Source: Chara braunii
Taxonomy: Eukaryota > Streptophyta > Charophyceae > Charales > Characeae
Length of the DNA stretch: 21,395 nucleotides
Assembly: GCA_003427395.1 (NCBI GenBank)
Contig: BFEA01000532.1
Coordinates: 427,170 to 448,564, forward strand
Direction: 5' to 3'
Shown here: one piece after another, positions 8,112 to 17,359 of the stretch
How positions within the stretch are numbered: the stretch's first letter is position 1
How the letters are laid out: each line of letters begins with the position of its first letter
Program-made: the position numbers and the translations under genes
Notes under the pieces: model-generated
Told to the model about the DNA's origin: nothing
The model's input: the letters and a program-made list of their open reading frames with translations, nothing else
Database searches by the model: none

Positions 8112-8149
8112 CTGTCTCTTATACACATCTAGATGTGTATAAGAGACAG
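8112..8149. other. Nextera mate-pair junction adapter (artefact)
   Basis: CTGTCTCTTATACACATCT (8112-8130) is followed at once by its exact reverse complement AGATGTGTATAAGAGACAG (8131-8149). Each half is the engineered 19-bp Tn5 mosaic end; the two joined head to head are the circularisation junction used in Nextera mate-pair libraries. This is unremoved library sequence in the assembly, not organismal DNA. Sequence on the two sides may come from sites kilobases apart and in another relative order. Confidence 0.96.
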
Positions 8150-8235
8150 GTACTGGGACACATGCAATGCAGGGTCTGGGACAAAGGGAGAGGCTGAATT
8201 GAGCCAATGCAGACCCAGCGAGGAGTGGCCAGCAC

Positions 8236-8243
8236 TATAAAAA
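8236..8243 (+). promoter_or_regulatory. TATA-like box
   Basis: CACTATAAAAAGAG resembles a Pol II TATA box and lies in the putative mobile DNA that interrupts LINE B. It would fit the U3/R boundary of an LTR, but no transcript evidence can be read from the sequence. Confidence 0.3.
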
Positions 8244-8577
8244 GAGCTGCCTGCCTCATTCCTCGCCAGATCTCCACTGGCTGCAATGCGTGGAAGTGCT
8301 GGTGCACTTGTGCGCTGAGTCAGGAGGAGCAGCGCTGGAGGAGAAGACGCGCTGGAGGGAGGAAGATGCCTGTACGCTGGAAGTGATGCAGCCATAGCTG
8401 CCCAGCGAGTTAGCATTAGTAGTAGAGGGTTAGTATGTAGCTATGAGTAGTATCCAGAGTAGATCCTCATGAGTATTGAAGAGTGTGTATGCATCATAGG
8501 AGGAAGGGTTGAGGCTGAGAGTGTTCATTCAAGGTTGGCTATGGAAGATACTTACCTGAGTTGGATGTGACCTGCAG

Positions 8578-8705
8578 AGGTGGCGCTGATGAGTGGTGAC
8601 CACATTGATGACTTGGAGACTATCTGCAGGGGTAGCACTGATTCACTGGAAGGCATATTGATGAGTTGGCAAGATATTGGTGTTGCGCTGATGAGCGCTG
8701 GACTC
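8578..8705. repeat. Degenerate tandem repeat, unit about 50 bp
   Basis: Three successive units each begin with a form of GGTGGCGCTGATGAG (8579, near 8630 as GGTAGCACTGATTCA, near 8681 as TGTTGCGCTGATGAG). The first two continue with CACATTGATGACTTGG or GCATATTGATGAGTTGG. The open frame through here is probably incidental. Confidence 0.45.
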
Positions 8706-8871
8706 GGGAACTTTGAAACACTTTGTATTCATATTTCTGATAATATAAACTGTGAAACTCGGTCCTCATCTTCTCTATCTTTGTCTATTGTCAGACTACT
8801 GTTCATTGTGTGTGGGAGTACGATGCATGGCATGTACACACTTGCGTGAGATGGTCCCCAGGACCCATGCA

Positions 8872-9975
8872 ACATGTTGAAGGAGGAAGAAGGGTGGGTG
8901 GAAGTGGGTTTGGGAATAACCCACGCCGCCCTCCAAGTTTTCTCCAGGATGAAGGCGGCTAACCGTACATGAACAAAAAGGTGTTTATCTAAAGAAGTCG
9001 TCGAGGCTTAAAGTAAAATGGGTAGGGATCCCTTCTCTGGTTACTTTTGGTTGCAAAAAAAAAAAGCCAGCCTTGCTAAATTGGAAGCTCTGGAGGGCCA
9101 AAAGCAGACCCAGTGGTTGGAGTGGCTGAAGATTAGAGGCATTATGGGATACGATTGAATGACCAAAATGACATTTAGAACTTTGATACTTCGACGAAGT
9201 AGACCCCCGATTAGGGAGCTAGTACACCCTTTTGAGTGGAACGCTCCGGTGACGGATTCTACATAAGAACTATGTAAGTATGCTTTGGATTATTTTCAAG
9301 ATATTGTTTTTACGCATAGGACCTTCGATACCCCTGAGACAAGTTTGTCTGAGAACTATGATTTTTGGAAGCCCTCCCGTTTAAGAATTTCGAATTCTGA
9401 CTGTGTTAGATTGGATGAACCTCTAACGACACCGGAACTATGGAGAACAGCCAAGCAAATGGCACTGGGTAAATGTCCTGGAATAGACGGTTTGCCTGTT
9501 GAACTCTTCCTTTCCACATAGGATGCATTTGCTCCTTTTCTTCTCTCGATCTACAATAAAGCATTGGAGACAGGGCATCTTCCTAAGTGTCTTCCGCAGG
9601 CCTTGGGGGTGATCTTTTTACTCTATAAAAAGGAGGAGAAAAAAAAAGTAAAGAAATACAAACCAATATTAGTGCTGAATGTGATTTACAAGTTATTGGT
9701 CAATGCTATAACTATAAGATTGGCGGACATCCTCCCCAAGCTGATAGGTTGGAATAGGGCGCTTTCGTGAAGGGGAGGTCAATTTTTGAAAACATCCTAC
9801 CAACGATTCAAACCCTAGAGGTAATTGGTAAGAAGAAAAGAGAAGTGGCGGTGTTACTACTGGATATGGAGAAGGCCTACGACAAGGTAGGCTGGGCATT
9901 CGTCTTCACCACCCTACGAAACCTCGGTTTTGGCCAAGGGTTTTGCAGATGGGTGAAGGCGATGTACGCAAAAAC
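8872..9975 (+). pseudogene. LINE B ORF2: linker and first half of reverse transcriptase
   Basis: Homology to LINE D resumes at GWVEVGLGI and runs through MKAANR, DPFSG, LEWLKIRGI, then the RT core: GKCPGIDGLPVELF (9467-9510), LLYKKEEKKKVKKYKPI with LNVIYKL, and motif A LLLDMEKAYDKVGWAF (about 9857-9903), which holds one catalytic Asp. It ends after WVKAMYAK near 9975, before the RQG and ADD motifs. Stops include TAG at 9519-9521, where LINE RTs usually have Trp, and the QSGF-like segment is broken at about 9768. The catalytic half is therefore missing and the copy is dead. Confidence 0.8.
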
Positions 9976-10056
9976 CTACTTGATTTAAAGATGAAAGGTA
10001 TAAAGAGGATAGATGCACTATATATTAAGGACAAAGAGTGGAAGCTTGTAAGGAGA

Positions 10057-10890
10057 AGTGCAGATGTAGATTTACGATCCATTAATGTTAATGGACTGGC
10101 ATCATACACTCCTAATAAGAAACAAATTATCTATGACCAATTGAAAGGTATAGATGGAAAGACAATGGTCGAATGTAATCTGCATTCAAGAAACCTACCT
10201 TATGGATACAGTCTCATACAGATACTCATAACCATCACCACAAAGACATTTGGCCTCACCAACCCTATAGAGCCCACGCCCCGAAGACGAGGAACGTTGG
10301 CGTAGCAATTTGGGTCCCCCCGAAGTCTAAAATGAAAGTCCTTAACTGGGAGGTAGATCCAATACAAGGAAGATGGGTATATATCTTAACAATGCTGGAA
10401 ATTGAGGTTGTTAGCATCTTATGTGTGTATGGGCCAAATGATATGGGAACCATAAAAAAATCTTTTTGAATATTTTCCCACGTCTCCCAGTAGGAGATTT
10501 TTATGTTGTACCAGATTGGAAATTGGACAGATGAAATATTCCTTCCCCTTGTCCAACTTATGTGGAGGTTGGTGAACTGATAATTGATAATTTATGTCAC
10601 TCCCTAAGATCTGTTTGATGCATACAAAAGACTTAGACCTACAACCAAAATATCTACCTTCTTAAGGAAGGGTCAATCAAGACAGAGTACGAAGTCTCGT
10701 ATCGATCTAATCCTGGTAGCCAAGGAGTAAGAAAGAGCTTTACAAGTTGCAGAGATGTTCCCCAAGAGTCTTTTCCTTGGTTTGGATCATGCTATGTGTG
10801 TAGCTAATTTTTTTTTTAGGAAGAAACCGGACCAAGGAAAAGGATACTACAAACTAAACACTTCCCATCTCAAAATGGAATGCTTCATCA
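10057..10890 (+). pseudogene. LINE C ORF2 endonuclease domain
   Basis: RSINVNGLASYTPNKKQIIY (from 10075) is the classic start of an APE-type LINE endonuclease. Later frames give VGDFYVVPDWKLDR (near 10494-10535), the GDFN motif with Asn replaced by Tyr, and LDHAMCVANFFF (near 10784), the terminal Asp-His motif. The frame changes several times and stops are frequent. The Asn-to-Tyr change alone should damage catalysis. Confidence 0.7.
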
Positions 10891-10997
10891 ATTACCTTCA
10901 GGTGGTATGAAAATTATGGAGGGAACAAAAAAATATCATTAACAATGACATAAGATGGTTCAACAACGGTTTAGCTTTCCTAGGCCGTAAATGCAAT

Positions 10998-12508
10998 TAA
11001 TATTTTAAAATGTTAGCATCACAAAGACATTCAAAGGAAACTCAACTCCAAGAACAAATCCAAGAACTTCAACATATAGAGATGGAATCAGAAGATCAAG
11101 AAATCCTAGAACATATAGCTAATGAACTACAAGATCTTGAAATAAACTACTAACACAGATGAAAAACAGATGGCAAGGAATGAGAATCAGGGGCAAACTT
11201 CGACATTATCAGATAGAAGGTTGAATGGATTCGCATTTCTTCACAATGACCAGAGCAAGGACAAAAATAACCATAATTGAGGCATTGACTGATCCTAGAA
11301 ATAGGGATGAACCATATGTCACCTCGACTGCAGCATGTACCAACTGACTCGAGATTTCTTTAAAGCTATTTTCTCCTCAGAAAATAGTGGCATTTTAATT
11401 CCACTAAAAAAAAAGTTGAGTGAGGAACATAAGATAACAGTGGATAAACTCCTTACTAAGGAAGATATATGGACAATGTTAATCCTCATGGAAGAGGAGA
11501 AGACTTCCGAAATTGATGGGTTACCCAAACAATTCTGGGAGTCCCTCTAGGATTCACTCTCACAAGACCTCATGGACTATCTCCATGCAGTCTGGACCTT
11601 ACGTCAAATGGGTGAAATAGTGGGGCAAGGAGGATTAACGCTTTTATATAAAAAAACGGGATAAAACTAATATTAGAAACTATCAACCTATCACGCTTCT
11701 CACGGTAGTTTATAAGTTGGTATTCAAAACTTTAGCTGACCGTCTGACTAAAGTAATTGCACATATCATCCATCCTGCCCAGTCAGGCTTTATCACTAGA
11801 AGAAACATTCAGGACAACGTTCTTCTAATCAATGAACTGGTTAGGCTTACTCGCCAATCTAAATTGAATGCAACTTTCATCTTTATTGACTTCGAAAAAA
11901 CATATGATCATGTGGATTAGTTCTTTCTGGATAAGTGCTTAGAATAATTTAACTTTGGTCGTAATTTCAGGAGATGGATACAGATACTTCATCAGAATGC
12001 AACCACTAGAGTAATGGTTAATTAGAATTTGACTCCCCCCATCCCTTTACATCGATCAGTCAGGCAAGGAGATCTAATTGCTCCTTCTTATTTGTCATAA
12101 TCATGAAAGCATTAGCAAAAAACCTGAGACATCATAAGGACATCAAGCGTCTTTAAATAACCTCTATTCCAGAAGACACCATTCCGGTCTGCTCTCTAGT
12201 TGTAGATGATTCATCTTTCATGGTGGAAGCATCTCAAGAGAACTTATTAGAAAAAAAAAATGATGGATGAGTTTTGTCGCCAGTCAGATATGAAAGTAAA
12301 TTAGGGTAGTAAGATATTGGGATGGTGGATCCATCATCAAGGCGCTAGGCCCCCTGAACAACCCTGTGTCAAATGGTTGCCTCCAGATACCCCTATTCGG
12401 TTGCCAGGAATATCTATCTCTGCTGAAGGAAAGTCAAAATCCAACAACGAGTGGATTATCCAACCACTGACAACCAACACTTATCAAATTGGAACTTTGA
12501 AAAAATAA
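10998..12508 (+). pseudogene. LINE C ORF2 linker and reverse transcriptase
   Basis: A Glu/Gln-rich helical linker (QIQELQHIEMESEDQEI, from about 11056) precedes the RT. RT motifs in order: SEIDGLPKQFW (11506-11538), LLYKK, NYQPITLLTVVYKL (about 11678-11720), QSGFITRRNIQDN (about 11782-11820), motif A FIDFEKTYDHVD ending at a TAG (11918-11920) where Trp is expected, RQGD (about 12062) and motif C VVDDSSFM near 12200, a variant of the usual YADD. Both catalytic Asp sites can be seen, but the ORF is broken into at least five pieces. The segment 12317-12508 continues beyond the palm. Confidence 0.8.
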
Positions 12509-12787
12509 GCATTCTTCACTAATGGGTCGTGCTTTAGCCATTAACAACATAGTTCTTGCTTCCATCAATCACGAATCCAAGAATGAAATTAGTAGAGTAG
12601 CATGACAATCAGTTATTCAACCTAAATCTAGGGGTGGGTTGGGGATTATTGACCTGGCTACTTAGATCATGACTCTTCTATCCAATGAATTAAACGACTG
12701 TTTTTCAATCCTCAAACTCCGTGGTCGACATTAGCATGAGAACAAATTAAATGGCTAGCCCCTTCAACACCAGAAGGTATTGATCCA

Positions 12788-14300
12788 TTGATGTGGTTAG
12801 AAAATCACTTTTGGCCTCTTCCTAGAGGGTTCCATAAAGATACATCAGATCACATGCTTTCAGATCAACANGCTGCAAGAAATGATCTTTGTAACGACCC
12901 TTTCTGGGTTAGTCTTTTCCAAAAATGGAGAAGGCTCCCATTGATAGATAAACTTTTCCCTGAAAGAAAGGAAGAGGTGTGCCAACAACCCCTCTTCGAC
13001 AACAGATGGATTAGGGATGCTCAAGGGTATGTACTTCACTGTATGGATTCACCGTGGAGGGGATGGGTGAGAAAAAATATTATAAGGATTAAAGACATAT
13101 GAAATAAGGATACAAATGATTGGATTGAACCATCTACCTTGCAAGGGCACCTCCGTTATTGCCACCACTCAGAGGAAACCCTGAAAAGAATCATTGAATT
13201 AATCCCACTGGAATGGGTTGAATCCTTAGAAGAGGACCCAAATTAAAGATAAATGACTGGGTAGTAATCAGAGATCAGCCTCAAGTGGTTGGTTCTATCT
13301 TAGACAAATATAAGAATAGGGACATCCTCTTGGAAATCTATGATCTGACACAAGATAACTTTATCTGTTTAAAAAGGAAGGGTATGATTAAGTGGGTCAG
13401 AGATTGTTAAATTTTCAGAATCAGAGTATTTAAGATAAAGGATCAATGGCTAGTTTTCAGACTTGATACTCCATCTCCAATTTGGCACTAGACCCAACCA
13501 ACTGGATTTGAAGCACACCAATGGGAAGCAACGGATCTATTAAAGCAAACAGAACATATCACCGGGCTCTCCATACTCTAACAGTGAAGTCCATTTATCG
13601 AATGTTAAGAATAAGAACCAACCTAAATGATAGAGTATCTGCCAGATGGATGAAACACCTCAATCTCAGTAGGGAAGAGGTCATATCGATAAAATGGTTC
13701 AGGTTGATGAAGTCTAAACCAACAAAAGTGGTATTACTTCAATGGCAAATTGGACACTGGTGTCTGCCTACAAATGATTGGTTGATAGACAGATCCTCCT
13801 TAGAGCAAAAAGGAGTTGCCTCACGATGGTGTAGATTCTGTAAATCTGCTTTCCCTCGTAGATTGATCCCTGAAACTATAGAGCATGTGTTCATGCAATG
13901 CCTTGGTGCCATATGACTTTGGAGATGGTGGGACCGAATATGGAGTAAACTACAATCTTACACCCCATGGCCTTGGGGTTGGAAACCCATACTACTGGAA
14001 TCATGGGTACCAGAGCCATACTATGACTTCACACAAAATCTCTTCACTATTGGGAGAAGGACAGTCATATGGTTAAGGAGATGCACCTACGACATGGAGG
14101 GGGCCATGTTAGATGGCCCAAAATTCACTGAACTGATCAAACAACAGATTCAAACAGAAATCCTAACAAAGTGGGAACATACAAAAGAAAAGATACAACA
14201 CTTATTTTATGAATCTGAGGTTCTCAAACACATCAAACATTTCAGTCACAGCTGGCTTGAAGGAAACCAGGGAAGGAAGTTGGGTGAAATTAACTGGTAG
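12788..14300 (+). pseudogene. LINE C ORF2 C-terminus with zf-RVT zinc finger
   Basis: The piece 12788-13102 (with one N at 12871, frame kept) carries DPFWVSLFQKWRRLPLID. After frame breaks, 13521-14300 reads in one frame with a single stop, TGA 13914-13916. It has MKSKPTKVVLLQWQIGHWCL and the zinc finger WCRFC ... IEHVFMQC (C-x2-C, H-x4-C) at about 13829-13900. Right after it lies LWRWWDRIW. The stop falls in AI-stop-LWRWW, where Trp would fit (TGG to TGA). The ORF ends at 14300. Confidence 0.8.
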
Positions 14301-14731
14301 GGATCTAAGGGCAAGGAAAATGGAAAAATAAGCAGGGACTACAGACTGTTTTTTTGTGATTGGACAGTGGTAGATTCATCTATTCCTCCGCGCTCTATTG
14401 CAAACTTTCCGAACTTTTTCCCCCCATCTCCAATGTCTATGGTCCCAAGATCTTGGTTTGGGTATGATTAATCTCAAAATTATGTTATACAGTGAATCAG
14501 GGGTAGAACAGAGCTAGCTGTAGAATGTTTCTTTCTGGCACCCGTTAACGGGTGAAGAGGCTGCTGCCCCACTGACACCCTAAGACAAAGCAAATGTCAA
14601 TATGATGATCTCATAAGCTAAGATGGCTGAGGCTGCCAGTGTGTTCATTCTATTCTTCCGAGTAGACTGTGAGGACCCCGACCTCGATTTTATTCTTTGA
14701 GTAATATAAAACTTGGGCACTGGGCCCGTTT
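14301..14731 (+). other. LINE C 3' untranslated region
   Basis: About 430 bp with no ORF between the ORF2 stop and the A tail. AATATAAAA at about 14702 lies some 25 nt before the tail and may be the polyadenylation signal. A small palindrome (ACCCGTTAACGGGT, 14540-14553) is present. Confidence 0.55.
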
Positions 14732-14747
14732 AAAAAAAAAAAAAAAA
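14732..14747 (+). other. Poly(A) tail of LINE C
   Basis: 16 A residues after CCCGTTT, at the end of the LINE C 3' UTR, on the strand expected for a plus-oriented LINE. Confidence 0.7.
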
Positions 14748-14803
14748 CCCATTGACACTAGAAGGTGACAGTATGGTTCAATAGAATGCCATTGAGAGTG
14801 TAC

Positions 14804-15215
14804 TGTTAGAATAACGGGCCGCTTACCGCCCAACCCGCACAACTAAACTATACAATCAAGCCCGCGTTGTTCACGTTGTTTACATGCCACAGGGATGCTA
14901 TACCCATAGGGGGTTGTAGACACCTGGGATTGAGCTTTAGCCAATAAGACAACTGACATCATCCCGGCTGGGGCTACACCAGTAGGAAATAGGAGCTCAA
15001 CAATTTAAAGGGAAGGGATACTCATGCAGCCCCAACTTGAAGGGAAAGACGATGCTCCGGGATAAGAACTCTAATGGCCACAGACCGAACAAACATAATC
15101 ATTGCAGTGGAAAGTTGTATCCAAGGGACGCTGGACCCGTTTTCCAGCGGGTGCTGCTCTCCAGCAATAGATGGAGCTTCCCTGGTGGTGCTAGAGGTGT
15201 CTTCTCTTATCAACA
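14804..15215 (+). mobile_element. Candidate solo LTR (Copia-like ends)
   Basis: The segment starts TGTTAGAATAACGGG and ends CTTATCAACA, giving the TGTT...AACA inverted ends usual for plant Copia LTRs, at 412 bp, a typical length. It has no ORF of note. However, the flanking 5 bp (TGTAC before, CTCGT after) do not match, and no primer-binding site follows. So this is a guess from the ends and their spacing; strand is arbitrary. Confidence 0.3.
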
Positions 15216-15459
15216 CTCGTCGCATCTACTCAGGATGTTTGTCCAAAAAAGAAAAAGAAAAAGAAAAAGAAAAGAACCCCATAATCAGCACCTGATCGCG
15301 GAGAACTCCCACTTTCAGTGATTGTAGGAAATTCTTCAGTGTATGCAGGCAAAATCGCCGAAAGGGAAGTAAAGTAGAAATGACTGTGGAGACTCAAACT
15401 CCTCTCAAGGAACTTCCCCGAATAACTCCAGTGGAGCACAAGCCTAAGAGTTGCTTCCT
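15216..15459. other. Gene-free stretch with AAAAAG repeat
   Basis: Contains (AAAAAG)n at about 15245-15276, then unique sequence leading to the U6 copy. No TATA box is visible 25-30 nt before the U6 5' end at 15460, and no plant upstream sequence element was recognised. Confidence 0.55.
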
Positions 15460-16032
15460 GTCCTCCGGGACATCTGCTAAATTTGAAACGATATAGAGGG
15501 CCTCGTTGCACTACTCGCCATCCGCAAGTTTGCAGCGTGGGTGCATGGTTGCACTTAACTCGCCAAACTTGAGCCTATGAAAAACTGTCAGACTGTGTGG
15601 AGAGTTTTTCTTTTTATCCGCTACATCCCTGAAGCTGAGTACTCTCCAGAATGCCATTTTGTGGAGCGTACTACTACCGTCTTTCCGTGAACATAACACA
15701 CCCTAAAAATGAATGTATACAAGCTATATTTTCGGCCTGATACAACCCAAATGAGCGTGCGTTGTGTTCGGGGGAAGACAGTAGTGACCCCTCCACAAAA
15801 TGACTTTTTGGAGAGTATTCAGCTTCACGGGTGTAGATCTCACTGATAACCCTTTCTAACTTTTCTGCTGAACCTAGACTGTCGTAAGTGCAACCGTGAC
15901 GCCCACTCGCCACAATTTTTCGTTATTTTCACTATCCACGCTTCCGCCGATGGTGAGTAGTGCAACTAGGCCCATAGAAGATTAACATTGCCCCTGTGCA
16001 AGGATGACATGCATGAATCGAGAAATGAGGCC
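15460..16032 (+). pseudogene. U6 snRNA copy split by a foldback element
   Basis: The 5' half, 15460-15497, reads GTCCTCCGGGACATCTGC and then AAATTTGAAACGATATAGA, U6 up to the ACAGAGA box. The 3' half, 15974-16032, reads ATAGAAGATTAACATTGCCC, CTGTGCAAGGATGACATGC and ATGAATCGAGAAATGAGGCC, U6 from the box to the plant-type 3' end. Between them is a 476-bp inverted-repeat element. ATAGA flanks it on both sides (15493-15497, 15974-15978). Joining the halves with one ATAGA would give a nearly full-length U6 lacking two bases in the box. There is no T terminator, so the copy is dead with or without the insert. Confidence 0.85.
15498..15973. mobile_element. 476-bp foldback element inserted in U6
   Basis: Terminal inverted repeats of 28 nt (15498-15525 and 15946-15973) match at 25 positions and begin GGGCCT[C/A]GTTGCACTACTC. 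A second, inner inverted repeat pairs 15628-15702 with 15749-15830 (for example CATTTTGTGGAG against CTCCACAAAATG), leaving a loop of about 46 nt. Nothing codes for a transposase, so it would be non-autonomous. A 5-bp duplication (ATAGA) flanks it. TIRs starting GGGCCT recall PIF/Harbinger, but that superfamily duplicates 3 bp. Dada DNA transposons are known to insert in U6 and other small-RNA genes but duplicate 6-7 bp. The family is therefore unresolved. Confidence 0.8.
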
Positions 16033-16247
16033 TTGCTGGATTACTCTTGACTCATGCAATTTCTAGAGCCCTGCACCCCTCCACTAACTCGCTCGAAAAC
16101 AGGTTCGAGAGTTATCAGAACAACTTTTGAAAATGGTCAATGCCTTTAGAAAAGTACTCTTAAATAAGCGTTTCGTGTGTTGTCAGACAGAACTCAAGAA
16201 ACTGTACGCGCGCTTGAACTTTCACTAGCCCCAACCTGCAACATCAA
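16033..16247. other. Gene-free stretch
   Basis: Unique-looking sequence of about 215 bp between the U6 3' end and the LINE D tail. I see no ORF, RNA or repeat in it. Confidence 0.5.
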
Positions 16248-16267
16248 TTTTTTTTTTTTTTTTTTTT
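16248..16267 (-). other. Poly(A) tail of LINE D
   Basis: 20 T residues on plus, A on the minus strand, about 485 nt downstream of the last coding homology (stop at 16752). This sets the 3' end of LINE D. Confidence 0.75.
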
Positions 16268-16751
16268 AGGAAATTCAACTTATCGTTAAACATATGGAAA
16301 TCAAGGCCGGGAATCCTCACAAACAACCCGGAAAAACACTGGGCCATTACCCAGTGTAGGCTATGTTGGAAACCGGGTCTAGCTTCCCTCTCTTTCCAAC
16401 TAGAGCAATTCCTCCAAATAAGTCATGAAGCTCGTAAAAAAAAGGGGAGCCTGAAAGGTCCAGCTACTCTTGCAACAAAAAATAGTACACAACCATAAAC
16501 CTTGATACTATAGTCTTATTCAAAGGATCAACCTTAACTACAAAACACAGAAGCCTGACAAATTTCTCAGTAAGGCCTTGAAACACAGTAACGGGCGACC
16601 CTCACTTACGACCTACCAGAGAAACTCGAAGTAAACCAAGGGGCCTACCGTGGCCTGTCAACTTAATCGTATAGGAGCGTCTACTCTATGCGACATATTA
16701 CAGAAGCCAGTCCGCAATTGGTAATTTACCTTCCAGAGAAATCTTTGCGAA

Positions 16752-17346
16752 CTAGTTATTCTTGGCCCAGGTTCTGGTGAACCACAAAAGTCTCTTTCTT
16801 CGCCAATCTACTCTAATCATTAACTTAACATTTTGCCTAGTTAGGTTAAAAACTTGTTGATAAGATAGTGTTTCTCCTCGAAAGGTCTTTCGCATTCCGC
16901 ATGGCCCAAAGGGCTTCCATGACAATTCCTCTGCAGACCAAAGCCATGTACCGGATGCCAACTGAGAAATTACCACGTACTGAGAGCAACCCCTATAGAA
17001 AGAAATTATCCGTCCAAACCTCCTCCTCTGGCCCCACTTCCTTCCATCTTTCCTTCCACCACTCCCAAGTTGTGTCCGATAGTAGGCAACATAGCCATAG
17101 ATGCGTGTTGTTCTCCCAACCCCAGCTACATCTCGCACATATGAACGATATTTCCATTCCCTTAGAGATACACCAGGTGGTTGACGGGGTCCCTTGAAGG
17201 GATTGTAGCCACATTAGGGCTGCCTGTCTCTGTGATGGTATGTTCCTGAGAGCTTTCCAGAACCAAAACAGGCCCGCCTCCCGAAATGAGGACATCCTAG
17301 AGTCGTACAACCCTTTCTTTGCAGTGGTTACCGACTTTTTCTTCAC
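16752..17346 (-). pseudogene. LINE D ORF2 C-terminus with zf-RVT zinc finger
   Basis: The segment 17346-16993 has GLFWFWKALRNIPSQRQ and then the zinc finger, ISKGMEISFICARC ... THLWLCC (C-x2-C, H-x4-C), directly comparable to LINE A KGMEVDTLCRAC ... HLWWEC. It shifts into the overlapping frame 17138-16752, whose end (MRKTFRGETLSYQQVFN, VDWRRKR) parallels the LINE A tail (ARRDRIFYQKAATLG). The stop at 16752 is the likely true ORF2 end. Confidence 0.75.
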
Positions 17347-17359
17347 TTTATTCCTTAAA

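Larger units (their letters stand above)
7865..8871. mobile_element. Non-LINE DNA interrupting LINE B ORF2, possibly LTR-derived
   Basis: Alignment to LINE D shows LINE B sequence lost after about 7840-7865 and regained at about 8872 (EEEGWVEVGLGI). The DNA between has no recognisable protein. It has a TATA-like TATAAAAA at 8236-8243, degenerate tandem units near 8578-8700 and, on its left side, spaced copies of CCTGTTC. A solo LTR or MITE is possible, but I found no matching terminal repeats or target-site duplication. The Nextera junction at 8112-8149 lies inside, so left and right parts may not be truly adjacent. Confidence 0.45.
5860..9975 (+). mobile_element. LINE B: L1-like two-ORF retrotransposon, broken
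   Basis: Plus-strand copy with, in order, decayed ORF1 (about 5880-7032), an ORF2 start overlapping the ORF1 stop, APE endonuclease (7016-7840), a linker and the first half of the RT domain (8872-9975). It belongs to the same family as LINE D: the ORF1 end (IQEVxGxD), ORF2 start (MVLP), TVYAPVDY, GLPVEL and LLLDMEK segments align. It is split by about 1 kb of foreign DNA (7865-8871) and stops where LINE C begins. It has several in-frame stops, some at expected Trp codons. Confidence 0.8.
9975..14747 (+). mobile_element. LINE C: AT-rich L1-like retrotransposon, nearly complete ORF2
   Basis: A second LINE family, visibly more AT-rich than LINE B and D. In order: endonuclease (10057-10890), a helical linker (about 11000-11150), RT (11440-12260), thumb/connection (12317-13100) and a zf-RVT C-terminus (13521-14300), then a 3' UTR and 16-A tail (14732-14747). 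Nearly every segment has stops or frameshifts. It begins exactly where LINE B homology ends, so it either inserted there with loss of the rest of LINE B or joined it by template switching. LINE B does not resume after the tail. Confidence 0.8.

Noticed and set aside
8112-8149. Natural 38-bp palindrome or transposon end
   Set aside because: It is exactly two copies of the engineered Tn5 mosaic end used in library preparation.
15498-15973. Intron in U6 (as known in some fungi near the catalytic box)
   Set aside because: No GT-type 5' splice site at the left edge; long terminal inverted repeats and a 5-bp duplication indicate a transposable element instead.
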